Shown here piece by piece: positions 32,235 through 40,873 of a stretch of DNA of 64,000 nucleotides. Origin of the DNA: a virus. The stretch lies in the IMG/VR virus record IMGVR_UViG_3300007511_000003, positions 1-64,000 of that record; one strand, written 5' to 3'. A program made the translations under genes and the position numbers. Position 1 is the stretch's first letter, and every line of letters starts with the position of its first letter. A model generated the notes under the pieces. It was not told the origin of the DNA. It searched no databases and saw only the letters and a program-made list of their open reading frames with translations.

Positions 32235-34160
32235 ATGCCGATCAGTTATATCAGTACACTCAACAGAGAGCAGAAGGTGGCAGCCACCTACCTTGGTCCC
32301 AAGAAAAACGTCTTGTTACTGGCTGGAGCCGGGACCGGGAAGACCCGAACCTTGGTGGCACGCGCTGAACACCTCATGCGTCAAGGGGTACGGCCCAACA
32401 GGATTGCTCTCCTGACGTTTACCCGACGGGCCACCCATGAAATGAAAGACCGCCTTCAACAGGTGATGCCTAAGAACACCAACCAGCAAGCAGGGCCCGT
32501 TGTACACACCTTCCACATGTTTTGCATGATGATGTTGCGTCGGCACTGGAAGCAGCTCAAGTTTGACACCAAGATGGTTATCATTGACCAGGAAGACCAG
32601 CTGACGCTTATGAAATACGCCCTCGGAACTGTCAAACGACCAGAGGACATGCCCAAGATTTGGGACCTCATGAACTACTATTCTTATGCTCGCAACACAG
32701 GCATCGCGCCTGCCGAATGGTTGCGTAAAGCCCTTCCACAACAGGCTCACCCATTAATTCCGGCCATCCTCCAAATATTTCGGGCTTATAGTGACCGAAA
32801 GAAAGCCCGCGGTTACATGGATTTCGATGACATGCTGTACATGGTGGCACGTAGGCTGAAGCGGAGTAACCGTATTCGGTCCTATGTTGCCGGTCTGTTT
32901 GACCACATGTTGGTGGACGAGATGCAAGATACTAACCACCTTCAGTGGACGATCCTTCATCAGTTGGCACAAGCCGGGGTGCGTCTGTTTTGTGTAGGCG
33001 ACGATGCGCAGTCCGTATACGCGTTCAGAGGTGCCGACTTCCAAAACGTCCACAACTTTGTCGCCAAGATTCCCAACGCCGTGAAACTCAAGCTCGAGTT
33101 GAATTACCGCTCAACCCAAGAGATACTGGATTTGGCCAACCATATGCTGGCCCAAAGCGATCTGAACTATGACAAGAAGCTGGAAGCCTATAGAGGCCCT
33201 GGGAATGATCCACAGGTTTGGGGCTTTCAGGACCCGACGGTAGAAGGACAGTGGATACAAGAGGACATTTCCAAACGGCATAAAGCCGGTGCCAAGTGGG
33301 GAGATCATATGGTGCTAGTAAGAACCGCCTACCAAGCCCGTGACCTCGAGGGCTTCCTCTTAAACGAGAAAATTCCCTACCGGATGATTGGTGGTAAAGG
33401 TCTGTTGGGTACACAACACGTCCGAGACTTTCTGTCCATGATACGCGCCGCCCGATCACATCGCGCTGACATCCACTGGACCCGATACCTCAACCTGTGG
33501 CCACGTATTGGTCAGGTAACATCCACTCGGTTGGTAGAGGCTGTTGAGCGGTGTGCCAATGTTGGGGAAGCCCTTAACCGAGTGGATGAAATCCTGGGCC
33601 GTAAAATGGTCACAGATGGCCTACGCAGTATTGCCCGGAACCGGAAGTCCCCTATACGCGCCCTCCGCGCTGCGAGGAAGCACTTTGATCCAATTCTGGC
33701 CGCAAAGTATAAGGACGAATGGGAAAACAGGAGGAAGGACCTGGAGGTCGTTGTCAAGCTCAGCGAGAAGTTCAAGACCTTGACCCAGTTTCTGGAGTCT
33801 TACACGATTGACCCCATCACCGAGAAGGGTGTTGATGCCAACGATGGGCTCGTAACCATCATCACCACCCACTCTGCCAAAGGTGCTGAAGCCCCTACGT
33901 GTTACGTGATGGGTGCCCAGCCTGGTTTCTTCCCACATGAACGTAGCCTCCACGATCCAGAAGAGGTTGAGGAGGAGCGGCGGGTGTTTTATGTCGCCCT
34001 CACTCGGGCCGAGAACAATCTGATACTTACCCGCACCCGCAGTGCGTTGGCTTACGGACCAGAGTTTCTGGTGGCAGGGGCTGGGTCCGCCTACCGTGAG
34101 ATGGAAGAGCGTTTGGAAGACAGTCAAGGGTCTGTGATGTTAGTCGACAGGATTATGTGA
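32235..34160 (+). CDS. UvrD/Rep-family superfamily 1 DNA helicase
   Basis: 641 residues; start set by GGAGCCGA at 32226-32233. Walker A GAGTGKTRTL at 31-40, motif Ia LTFTRRATHEMKDR, Walker B MLVDEMQDTNHLQW near 224-237, motif III VGDDAQSVYAFRGAD, motif IV LELNYRS, motif V ITTHSAKGAEAP, motif VI RRVFYVALTRAEN. All SF1A motifs are intact. A 3'-5' helicase for replication or repair (Dda/UvrD role). Confidence 0.9.
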   Translation: MPISYISTLNREQKVAATYLGPKKNVLLLAGAGTGKTRTLVARAEHLMRQGVRPNRIALLTFTRRATHEMKDRLQQVMPKNTNQQAGPVVHTFHMFCMMMLRRHWKQLKFDTKMVIIDQEDQLTLMKYALGTVKRPEDMPKIWDLMNYYSYARNTGIAPAEWLRKALPQQAHPLIPAILQIFRAYSDRKKARGYMDFDDMLYMVARRLKRSNRIRSYVAGLFDHMLVDEMQDTNHLQWTILHQLAQAGVRLFCVGDDAQSVYAFRGADFQNVHNFVAKIPNAVKLKLELNYRSTQEILDLANHMLAQSDLNYDKKLEAYRGPGNDPQVWGFQDPTVEGQWIQEDISKRHKAGAKWGDHMVLVRTAYQARDLEGFLLNEKIPYRMIGGKGLLGTQHVRDFLSMIRAARSHRADIHWTRYLNLWPRIGQVTSTRLVEAVERCANVGEALNRVDEILGRKMVTDGLRSIARNRKSPIRALRAARKHFDPILAAKYKDEWENRRKDLEVVVKLSEKFKTLTQFLESYTIDPITEKGVDANDGLVTIITTHSAKGAEAPTCYVMGAQPGFFPHERSLHDPEEVEEERRVFYVALTRAENNLILTRTRSALAYGPEFLVAGAGSAYREMEERLEDSQGSVMLVDRIM

Positions 34161-34166
34161 AGGGCC

Positions 34167-34664
34167 ATGTCAAGCCTAACCGTAGGATCACGCGGTTTTC
34201 TCCTTCCAGGGCTTGAAAAACCCGTCGTCGTGTCTAACAAGGATTGGGATCTCATGGTTATGGCGGTGTGTCGTGACCTACAGAGTCTTAGTATCACCTC
34301 AGGTTCTCGGTGTTTATTGGTGGCACCTACCGGACCACACCCATTAAGTGCCCTCTTGAGTGAGGGCATTTTGAGGGTTCCTGCCTCTGTCTTGGCAGTC
34401 GGGGAATACAAACCACATATTCCTTGTGCTTTGAACCTGCTCCAACATGGACATTTTAACACCTTAATAATTGGGCAACGTGGTGCCAAGTTATTGTTAG
34501 ACGCAAGGAGGTCGTACGAGGCGGTTATCGAACCCTTGTCACCCCTTGCCTTGGACCAAGTTGTAGTCTTTGGTCCAATTAAAGACCGACAGCCAATAAG
34601 AATGCCAGGATTTAGTCATCAGGTTAAAAGGTTACAAACACCTGGTGTCCTACCTTGTTTGTAA
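34167..34664 (+). CDS. Hypothetical protein
   Basis: 165 residues. Alternating beta and alpha segments (CLLVAPTGPHPLSALL, FNTLIIGQRGAKLLLDA, LDQVVVFGPIKDRQP) suggest a Rossmann-like fold, but no diagnostic motif is visible. Its stop TAA is part of the TGTAAATA motif that precedes the next gene. Confidence 0.55.
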   Translation: MSSLTVGSRGFLLPGLEKPVVVSNKDWDLMVMAVCRDLQSLSITSGSRCLLVAPTGPHPLSALLSEGILRVPASVLAVGEYKPHIPCALNLLQHGHFNTLIIGQRGAKLLLDARRSYEAVIEPLSPLALDQVVVFGPIKDRQPIRMPGFSHQVKRLQTPGVLPCL

Positions 34665-34667
34665 ATA
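34660..34667 (+). promoter_or_regulatory. Phage promoter motif (TGTAAATA)
   Basis: TGTAAATA at 34660-34667 overlaps the upstream stop codon and lies 30 bases before ATG 34697. Would drive the LexA-like winged-helix protein and MazG. Confidence 0.55.
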
Positions 34668-34696
34668 AAAGGCAGAGACCATCTATAGGAGTCGAT

Positions 34697-35761
34697 ATGA
34701 AAGCATTGTATGGAGTAACAACACACGGGATGGAATTTGTCGCCAAAGCCGTGTCCCGGTACAAAAGGAGCCTCCCGGAGGCCAAACAAAAGCGGTTGAA
34801 GACTCAACTGTTAGGGTTCGACGAAAAGATTAATCCACGTGCGTTGGTAGTCCTGGTACCAACGCTCCAGTGGTTCTTGCAAAACCTACGGGAGTTTAAC
34901 AAGAGTCGGGCGGTGGTATTCGTGTTCGACAACCCCGTCCAGTGTGACATGTTGGATCCCATCAACCTGTTAGATGTCCGCGAGATGCGTCATAGTTACC
35001 AATATGAACTCCAGCAACTGACGTTCGATGACATCCGCGAGGCTATCCAAAAGGGACTTAATAATAGGCACCAGGTGGAGGTGACCCGTGAAACAGTGGA
35101 CATGATCCCTCGGATGTTGTACACAACCAGGGTGTCCTTCTTGAGTCCCCTCCAGACCTTCCTGTACCGCATCCCGGACACGACTGTCCGGGCAAAGGCT
35201 CGAATTTGGATCTTCCGTTGGATGGCATCAAAACGGACGCCGGAAGAACTTGAGCAGAAGCTCGCCCGTGTGATAGGGTATGACAAAACGCCTGTATCGG
35301 TGACACGTATCCTGGAGTTCTTTGAAACCGACACTGGACAGAAAGGACGGGCGGCACTGGCCGAGTATGTCAAAGGTAAGAAGGTTGGCAAGGCACCAGG
35401 TTACGCCTTGTTGTCAAAAACGCATGGTTTGGATGCCTTCGACATCAAGTTTGTGGTGAGGGCCATGCGGAAGGCAGATTACTGGCAGTTTCCAGAGAAA
35501 GACGCCATGGAGCTTTTTAAGACACGGAAGCTTCCACAAGCCCAGGCCAAGCTCTATGGCTTCATCCTAAGCTACCAGGATGAACATGGAATGTTGCCGA
35601 CAGTAACGGAATTGTCGGCTCACAGCGGAATGGCCAAGTCGGGACTGCCCACGGCTGTCCGTAAGTTGGAGGGCCGTGGTTATGTTAGACTCCCTTCCGC
35701 CAAAAGTAGGATCCAATTAATCGAACGTACGACAGAAGCTGAAACAGAGGTAGACGTATGA
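34697..35761 (+). CDS. Protein with C-terminal LexA-type winged helix
   Basis: 354 residues from ATG 34697 (AGGAG upstream). The N-terminal about 280 residues are alpha/beta and helical and not recognised. Residues about 290-340 form a LexA-like DNA-binding domain: KLYGFILSYQDEHGMLPTVT, ELSAHSGMAKSGLPTAVRKL, EGRGYVRL. A regulator or replication protein that binds DNA is likely. It overlaps the MazG gene by ATGA. Confidence 0.6.
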   Translation: MKALYGVTTHGMEFVAKAVSRYKRSLPEAKQKRLKTQLLGFDEKINPRALVVLVPTLQWFLQNLREFNKSRAVVFVFDNPVQCDMLDPINLLDVREMRHSYQYELQQLTFDDIREAIQKGLNNRHQVEVTRETVDMIPRMLYTTRVSFLSPLQTFLYRIPDTTVRAKARIWIFRWMASKRTPEELEQKLARVIGYDKTPVSVTRILEFFETDTGQKGRAALAEYVKGKKVGKAPGYALLSKTHGLDAFDIKFVVRAMRKADYWQFPEKDAMELFKTRKLPQAQAKLYGFILSYQDEHGMLPTVTELSAHSGMAKSGLPTAVRKLEGRGYVRLPSAKSRIQLIERTTEAETEVDV

Positions 35762-36153
35762 CCAACCCAAAAGATTTGACTCTCAATGAGTACCAACAGT
35801 TAGCTGGTAGAACTGCCAGCACTACCAGCAGTTCTTTGGAAGACCTCGAACATGGAGTGATGGGGCTCGTCACTGAGGCTGGTGAATTGACGGATGCCTT
35901 CAAACGCCATCGGTTCTACGGCAAGGAACTGGATATTGACAATATCCGAGAGGAACTGGGTGACCTCCTTTGGTACCTCGCGTTGGCTGCTCATGGAACA
36001 GGCCTTTCTCTCGGTGCCATTGCCGACATGAACATCCGTAAGTTGAAAGCCCGTTATCCCGAAGGCTTCACCCAAGAAGCAGCTCTCAACAGGGATATAG
36101 AGGCAGAACAGGAGGCAATGACACCGAGAGAAAGTCTGGCTGAGGACTGGTAG
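35758..36153 (+). CDS. mazG: MazG-like NTP pyrophosphohydrolase
   Basis: 131 residues. MazG motifs: GLVTEAGELTDAFKRH (ExxE) near 36-51 and REELGDLLWYLALAA (ExxD) near 63-77. Removes pyrophosphate from (d)NTPs. In phages MazG has been proposed to clear aberrant nucleotides or to lower ppGpp. A SpoT-like HD hydrolase is also encoded (42558). Confidence 0.85.
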   Translation: MTNPKDLTLNEYQQLAGRTASTTSSSLEDLEHGVMGLVTEAGELTDAFKRHRFYGKELDIDNIREELGDLLWYLALAAHGTGLSLGAIADMNIRKLKARYPEGFTQEAALNRDIEAEQEAMTPRESLAEDW

Positions 36154-36163
36154 GGAGACCATA

Positions 36164-36385
36164 ATGTTGTTTAAGGTAGGGAACAAGGTCTTCACAACCC
36201 AGGACGGTCCTCTATTAGTTGTATTTACCGCCGAAGATCTTGAGAACATCAGGAACATGGAACCAAAGGCCCGACGGTATGCCATCTTTGATAGCTGTCA
36301 CTTTGAAGGCAAGGCACATATCGAGGCATGGATGAAGGATACACCAACAGGGGAAGACCCCACAGAATTTGGAGCCGACTTATGA
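36164..36385 (+). CDS. Hypothetical protein
   Basis: 73 residues with GGGAG upstream. Contains VGNKVFTTQDGPLLVVFTAE and acidic C-terminus. Its last codons contain the GGAGCCGA ribosome-binding motif used by the following QueD fragment, which overlaps it by four bases. No family recognised. Confidence 0.55.
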   Translation: MLFKVGNKVFTTQDGPLLVVFTAEDLENIRNMEPKARRYAIFDSCHFEGKAHIEAWMKDTPTGEDPTEFGADL

Positions 36386-36552
36386 AAGCACACAGATACC
36401 ACGATTTTTGCGCTGGCCACCGCGTGGTTGGCCACGAAAACAAATGCCGTCACCTCCATGGCCACAACTACCGGGTGACTTTTTACTGTGAATCCCAAGA
36501 GTTGGATGGTGTTGGTCGTGTTGTTGATTTTGGAGGACGTAACCATGGGTAA
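36382..36552 (+). pseudogene. QueD family fragment (N-terminal 56 residues)
   Basis: ATG 36382 with GGAGCCGA at 36371-36378. Encodes the QueD/6-pyruvoyl-tetrahydropterin synthase start: CAGHRV, KCRHLHGHNYRV (zinc and catalytic residues) and VVDFG, then stops within a few codons (GRNHG). The core beta strands and C-terminal Glu are lost. The complete copy begins at 36545, inside this fragment's end. The two share only the family motifs, so this looks like a resident gene displaced by a divergent copy, not a recent duplication. Confidence 0.75.
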
Positions 36553-37078
36553 CACCTTCACGATTACACGAAAAATTGAAATTGATGCGGGTCATCGTGT
36601 CCAAACACATGGGTCCAAGTGCCGTAACATTCACGGTCATCGTTATACCGTCGAAGCCGTGTGTAAAGGGTTCCTTTACTTGGAAGGGGAACAAACGGAC
36701 ATGGTGGTGGATTTTGGGTTCTTGAAGACCTGCATGATGGATATTATTGATGTAGGGTGTGATCATGGTTTTATTCTGTCCATCCAAGATCAGCAGCTTT
36801 GTCCGGTATTCATCCATGACTTTGGCCGACACGTCTCTGCCATACAGAAAGCGTGTGATGAGAAGGGGTATTGGAATTCGCAAGAAAGTGACGTTGAGAC
36901 TCTCCAAGGTACCAAGATTTATGTGGTACAGGGCATTCCAACCGCAGAGGTCTTGGCACAACACTGGTACCAACGTCTCAAAGAAGAGGTTCAAAAGAAA
37001 TTTGGAAAGGATATCCTACACCAAGTGCGGGTGTATGAAACACCTAACAGTTGTGCAGTATATCCCGGACACGTTTAG
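36545..37078 (+). CDS. queD: QueD-like 6-carboxytetrahydropterin synthase
   Basis: 177 residues from ATG 36545 (GGAGGACG upstream). Motifs: DAGHRVQTHGSKCRNIHGHR with the Cys and three zinc His residues, MVVDFGFLK, DHGFIL and C-terminal VRVYETPNSCAVYP with the catalytic Glu. QueD converts dihydroneopterin triphosphate to 6-carboxytetrahydropterin, the second step to preQ0. With DpdA at 16365 it supports 7-deazaguanine DNA modification. FolE, QueE and QueC are not in this window and would come from elsewhere in the phage or from the host. Confidence 0.85.
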   Translation: MGNTFTITRKIEIDAGHRVQTHGSKCRNIHGHRYTVEAVCKGFLYLEGEQTDMVVDFGFLKTCMMDIIDVGCDHGFILSIQDQQLCPVFIHDFGRHVSAIQKACDEKGYWNSQESDVETLQGTKIYVVQGIPTAEVLAQHWYQRLKEEVQKKFGKDILHQVRVYETPNSCAVYPGHV

Positions 37079-38243
37079 GTTCCATGTGGTACCAGTTATG
37101 TGGTAACGGGAGTCGGCTACCAGCAGGGTCCATCACAAGGAGTTTAAATCGGAATCCAGCTTTTAAGCAGGCTTTCGCTTTGGCTTGAGTCATTTCCAAT
37201 CTGGACCTTCTACCACAGAAGGTCCATAAGGATTTGACTTCCACTAATATGTTACGTATAGGAATCCAAAGGTCTGGATAGTATTTCCTATTACGTCCAC
37301 CCAAATGGTAGGGAACCACAGGTAGATTATCATTGGCGCTCGTTTTTATATTTTCGGCAGGTATTTCTGTATTGGCCAAAATCCAAAGGATGGCTTGTGG
37401 TTCATACCCTTGGACTTGCACAAAGCGGTCTCCGAGTTTAAAATCCTTAGGTTGGAAAGCCTTTTGTCGTGCACATACCGGGCACCCTGAACCACGAATA
37501 ACCATGCTTGGTTCAGCTTTCCATGTGTGGTTTTTAACACATTGGTGTCGGATGGCTGAGTTCGCCCCAACATATTTTTCGAGAACTTTAATCGTATTAC
37601 CATGCATGTGTCTTACTTCCCGTAGGTATTGTTGGGGGTGTTTTCTTTTCCGTGATTGGGCACATGAGGGGCAACCACATCCAGAAGTTACTGATTGAGT
37701 TGATGCCGCCCATCGGTGATGACATAGATGGCATTTGTACCGAGATTTTTGTCGAGAACCCGGATTATACTCTAACACTTGGATAGTTGATCCATGGATC
37801 CTTCTTAGCTTTTTCTCGTAGGTAGTTAATGGTACCTTGGTTCCACGATGACGGTCCGCACAAATGGGACAATTGGTAGCTCTCAGTGCTCGGTAGGGAG
37901 AAGTCTCCCAATCGGTACTACACCTAAGGCATCGGTGTAATATAAAATGATTGGCTCCTCGGTATTGTTCCAAGCAAATTAAGTAACCTTGGTGCTTAGC
38001 TTTTAACTGTTCCAAGTAGTCCTCGTGGGTCCATGTTCGATTTCGTGTGTTGCAAGCAGGACAACCAGCACCTCTTAAAATAACGCCTGGTTTGGTGTAC
38101 CATTTATGGTTACACTCAAGGCATTGGTGTAGGATTTTAATTCTTCCTTTGACGTAGGATCCGAGGACTTTAATTTTATTTCCATGTGGTAGCTGTTTGA
38201 TCGCCTTTTTGTAGGTTTCTGTAGTATACTTAACACCGCGCAT
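37044..38243 (-). CDS. Free-standing homing endonuclease with four zinc-ribbon repeats and PD-(D/E)XK domain
   Basis: 399 residues from minus-strand ATG 38243-38241 (GGGAGA upstream). Four repeats of about 65-70 residues share H.C..C...W...P..V..G.GCP.C (for example ILHQCLECNHKWYTKPGV and GAGCPACN), similar to the zinc-ribbon repeats (DUF4379-like) found beside homing endonuclease domains. The C-terminal about 100 residues carry YYPDLWIP and ILVEVKS, a PD...ExK nuclease core. It ends inside the 3' end of queD on the other strand (35-base overlap). Probably a selfish gene inserted between queD and the OPRT gene. Confidence 0.75.
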   Translation of the reverse strand: MRGVKYTTETYKKAIKQLPHGNKIKVLGSYVKGRIKILHQCLECNHKWYTKPGVILRGAGCPACNTRNRTWTHEDYLEQLKAKHQGYLICLEQYRGANHFILHRCLRCSTDWETSPYRALRATNCPICADRHRGTKVPLTTYEKKLRRIHGSTIQVLEYNPGSRQKSRYKCHLCHHRWAASTQSVTSGCGCPSCAQSRKRKHPQQYLREVRHMHGNTIKVLEKYVGANSAIRHQCVKNHTWKAEPSMVIRGSGCPVCARQKAFQPKDFKLGDRFVQVQGYEPQAILWILANTEIPAENIKTSANDNLPVVPYHLGGRNRKYYPDLWIPIRNILVEVKSLWTFCGRRSRLEMTQAKAKACLKAGFRFKLLVMDPAGSRLPLPHNWYHMEPKRVRDILHNC

Positions 38244-38286
38244 CCTATTTCTCCCGTGTATAAAAAGGTTATCTATTAAATTAGTA

Positions 38287-38294
38287 TGTAAATA
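38287..38294 (+). promoter_or_regulatory. Phage promoter motif (TGTAAATA) before the OPRT gene
   Basis: TGTAAATA at 38287-38294, 25 bases before ATG 38319, in the 75-base gap between the divergent homing endonuclease and the orotate phosphoribosyltransferase gene. The gap is very AT-rich and also contains TATAAAAAGG at 38258-38267. Confidence 0.55.
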
Positions 38295-38318
38295 GACTTC
38301 AATAGGGAGGTAAACAAA

Positions 38319-38951
38319 ATGAACGACATTGATTGGGAACAAGAACTAGGGGCTGGAGGCGCCCTCTGGATCCATGACGGCAATGGGCCTCACGCCCTGC
38401 TTACATCTGGCAACCACAGTGATGGCTTCTTCAACGCCAGCCAGGTAATCAAACACCCGACCTTGGTTTTGGATGTTTGTCTCCACTGGAAGGACCTTAT
38501 GGCCTCCCATGACTTTCATTGGGTAATCGGGTCTGCCATGGGAGTAGTAACGTTAGCCCACCAAATGGCTTTAATCCTGGGAGGGTCTATTGGTGGAGAC
38601 GTGTATACAGGCTTTACCGAACCCATGAGGGATGATGACGGCGAGAAGCAAATGGTCCTTAAGAGGTTTACCTTGGAACCGGGCCAACAAGTGTTGGTAG
38701 TCGAGGATGTATTAACCACCGGTGACACCACACGGAAGACCATCCAGGCTATCAAGGTACAAGGAGCCAAGGTAACGATGGTAGCAGTTATACTCAACCG
38801 AAGTGGTCACCGACATATTAATGGCCTACCTATCGTGTCCTTACTTGATAAACAACTCCAGATTTGGCCTCCCCATATGTGCCCACTCTGTGCGGACGGT
38901 TCTGAAGCTGTCCGCCCAAAAGAAAACTGGGACCTGTTAACAGCGTCATGA
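38319..38951 (+). CDS. pyrE: Orotate phosphoribosyltransferase-like protein (copy 1)
   Basis: 210 residues. Type I PRTase: SGNHSDGFFNAS near 26-37 (orotate side), VIGSAMGVVTLAH, and the PRPP loop VLVVEDVLTTGDT near 126-138. A C-terminal CPLC pair (MCPLCADGSEAV) may bind zinc. It converts orotate and PRPP to OMP; the phage also has OMP decarboxylase at 61492. A second PyrE-like gene is at 51863. Confidence 0.8.
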   Translation: MNDIDWEQELGAGGALWIHDGNGPHALLTSGNHSDGFFNASQVIKHPTLVLDVCLHWKDLMASHDFHWVIGSAMGVVTLAHQMALILGGSIGGDVYTGFTEPMRDDDGEKQMVLKRFTLEPGQQVLVVEDVLTTGDTTRKTIQAIKVQGAKVTMVAVILNRSGHRHINGLPIVSLLDKQLQIWPPHMCPLCADGSEAVRPKENWDLLTAS

Positions 38952-39160
38952 GTGCCTCGGAGTTAGAAAACTGGTACCGATCCCAAGTTACCACTGCTTC
39001 ACCTTCCATTGTACAAGGAATACGAAACTTGAAGGGTATCTTACAAACGGGACAATACACAAGAACCCTATCTGCTGACAACCAATTGTTGGTAGTGGTT
39101 TTAATGAAAAACAACCAACCTGTTTGGCGGTATGAACTCTGGGTTTTGGAGACGTTATGA
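38948..39160 (+). CDS. Hypothetical protein
   Basis: 70 residues, ATGA overlaps at both ends, so translationally coupled with the OPRT gene and the next one. Contains SIVQGIRNLKGILQTGQYTR and a beta-rich end (LLVVVLMKNNQPVWRYELWV). No family recognised. Confidence 0.5.
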   Translation: MSASELENWYRSQVTTASPSIVQGIRNLKGILQTGQYTRTLSADNQLLVVVLMKNNQPVWRYELWVLETL

Positions 39161-39603
39161 CAGACGAGCAAATGCAGCAACTGTTGGATAAAGTGGTTCG
39201 GTTGGCAACGGAGGACGGTTATCCCCCCGAACTGACGAACAAGAACAACCTGCTTGACGCCCGTACAATGAAGATGACGACCACTGAGGAAACGTTCATC
39301 CGCCATTTCATTGAGGCTTACAGTTCCAAAGCCGGTATCATTTGTGTGATGGAACATGCTCTCGATGTATGGATGCGTCGGTATGAGGTACTTGAAAATA
39401 GTACCACTTATCACTACGCAGTGGTAACAGTACCAACACAACAGGGGTACGCTTTACGTCCGATTTACCAATCCAATAAGGATGGACATGGCTTTGATGC
39501 CCTCGGTCTTTTGAAGGACCAACCACCGGGGTCTATTGTGACCTTTCACACAGACCTGACGGCAGAACGGTTTTTTGCTGCCATGGATATATTGAAAGGA
39601 TAA
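39157..39603 (+). CDS. Hypothetical protein
   Basis: 148 residues. Helical N-terminus (DEQMQQLLDKVVRLATEDG), TEETFIRHFIEAYSSKAGII in the centre, and a C-terminal beta region with VTFHTDLTAERFFAAMDILK. No diagnostic motif. Part of a coupled gene string from the OPRT gene to HPRT. Confidence 0.55.
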   Translation: MTDEQMQQLLDKVVRLATEDGYPPELTNKNNLLDARTMKMTTTEETFIRHFIEAYSSKAGIICVMEHALDVWMRRYEVLENSTTYHYAVVTVPTQQGYALRPIYQSNKDGHGFDALGLLKDQPPGSIVTFHTDLTAERFFAAMDILKG

Positions 39604-39605
39604 GA

Positions 39606-39962
39606 ATGAAAAAGCTGGTTGACATCCCGGCTCCTAGGGTTAGGGTCCCGCTCCGTCCAGACCTAAATGAAGACCCACCAACACAAGGTGCCGCCTTTAA
39701 AGTAAAGTCTCCTGTGTCCGGACACCTAAGAGTGATTGCAACGTCATCCGATGGTTGGGACCACGTTTCTATCAGTCATAAATCCAGGATTCCTCTTTGG
39801 AAGGAAATGGAGTTTATCAAACGTATGTTCTTTCACCCGGACGAGGTGGCATTTCAGTTACACGTACCTCCAGCCAAGCACATTAACTACCATGCCAATT
39901 GCCTTCACTTATGGCGACCGCATGACCAACCAATCCCACTCCCTCCTATTGAAATGGTGTGA
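39606..39962 (+). CDS. DUF7694-like small phage protein
   Basis: 118 residues. The end pattern WDHVSISHKSRIPLWKEMEF, then RMFFHPDEVAFQLHVPP, HINYHANCLHLWRP and PPIEMV matches a conserved phage and bacterial family that I recall as DUF7694 (WDHVSVS..R.P.W.EM...K.LF......VQ.H.P...........LHLW). Function unknown. Confidence 0.65.
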   Translation: MKKLVDIPAPRVRVPLRPDLNEDPPTQGAAFKVKSPVSGHLRVIATSSDGWDHVSISHKSRIPLWKEMEFIKRMFFHPDEVAFQLHVPPAKHINYHANCLHLWRPHDQPIPLPPIEMV

Positions 39963-39964
39963 TC

Positions 39965-40171
39965 ATGACCATCAAGACCTTACCGCAAACGGAAGAACCA
40001 TCGGTTCCTGATTACGGGGCCTTTCGCGTAGATGGATTCTATCCAGCCGAATACCCAGGGCTACCTAAAGGTAAAACCCTTAAACAGGTGGCAGAAGACA
40101 GTGCCAAACTCAATCCGGGGACCCTAAGGGTTGAGACCGTAGACGGAACGGTTTTGTGGAGGGCAGAATGA
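39965..40171 (+). CDS. Small hypothetical protein
   Basis: 68 residues from ATG 39965; an in-frame GTG at 39959 overlaps the upstream stop. Contains GFYPAEYPGLPKGKTLKQVA and a beta-rich end. It overlaps the HPRT gene by four bases. No family recognised. Confidence 0.5.
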   Translation: MTIKTLPQTEEPSVPDYGAFRVDGFYPAEYPGLPKGKTLKQVAEDSAKLNPGTLRVETVDGTVLWRAE

Positions 40172-40671
40172 AAATCAAGATCCTGTATACAGAGCAACAA
40201 ATTGCCGAACAAGTTGACGAGCTAGCGGAAAGAGTGGTGGACCGGCTCGGGCATTCTTTCCATGTCCTGTGTGTCCTTCAGGGCGCCTACATGTTTACCG
40301 CCGACTTGATGCGGGCCCTCGATCGCCGCGTTGCGAAGCCAACCCTGGGGTTTATCCAGGTGCAGAGTTACCAAGGGACTGAAAGCCGAGAGCTCAAGCT
40401 GGTTCAAGATTGCGGAGACCTACAAGGTAAAAGTGTGGTGGTAGTCGAAGATATTCTCGATACAGGTCAGACCCTTCGGTGGTTGAACGATCATCTCCGA
40501 AAGAAGGGTGCCCGCGAGGTCCTCAACTGTGTGTTGCTGGACAAGTTCAAGGCGGAACGTTGTGATCGTCTGTATGGGTTCCAATGTCCAGATGAGTTTG
40601 TGGTTGGTTACGGCTTGGATCATAATGGCCGGTATAGAGGGCTTCCTCACATCGGAGTGTTGGAGAGTTAA
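40168..40671 (+). CDS. hpt: Hypoxanthine(-guanine) phosphoribosyltransferase
   Basis: 167 residues from ATG 40168 (GGAGGG upstream). HPRT features: VLCVLQGAYMFTADLMRAL (PPi loop), FIQVQSYQGTESRELKLVQD, PRPP loop SVVVVEDILDTGQT near 91-104, and FVVGYGLDHNGRYRGLPHIG (base-binding and hood). Salvages hypoxanthine or guanine. For a phage making a 7-deazaguanine base from GTP this would help guanine supply. Close to usual bacterial length. Confidence 0.85.
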   Translation: MKIKILYTEQQIAEQVDELAERVVDRLGHSFHVLCVLQGAYMFTADLMRALDRRVAKPTLGFIQVQSYQGTESRELKLVQDCGDLQGKSVVVVEDILDTGQTLRWLNDHLRKKGAREVLNCVLLDKFKAERCDRLYGFQCPDEFVVGYGLDHNGRYRGLPHIGVLES

Positions 40672-40857
40672 ATGATCACAATCTTTTATATCGTGTACCT
40701 TATGCTGGGTCTAGGTACAGCTTTTGGTACCTCCTATGTATCTGACCTACTTCTGTACGACGGGCTCAAACATAGGATTGAGAACCTAGCCATGTGCCTC
40801 CTGATAATCCTAACGTGGCCTGGCGTGTTCGCTTTCAAGGTTAGGATAAAACGGTAG
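40672..40857 (+). CDS. Small two-pass membrane protein
   Basis: 61 residues, starting directly after the HPRT stop. Two predicted membrane segments: IFYIVYLMLGLGTAFGTSYV and MCLLIILTWPGVFAFKV, with a short charged loop and a basic C-terminus. Function unknown. Confidence 0.55.
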   Translation: MITIFYIVYLMLGLGTAFGTSYVSDLLLYDGLKHRIENLAMCLLIILTWPGVFAFKVRIKR

Positions 40858-40873
40858 TAAAGGTAGTATCCGT

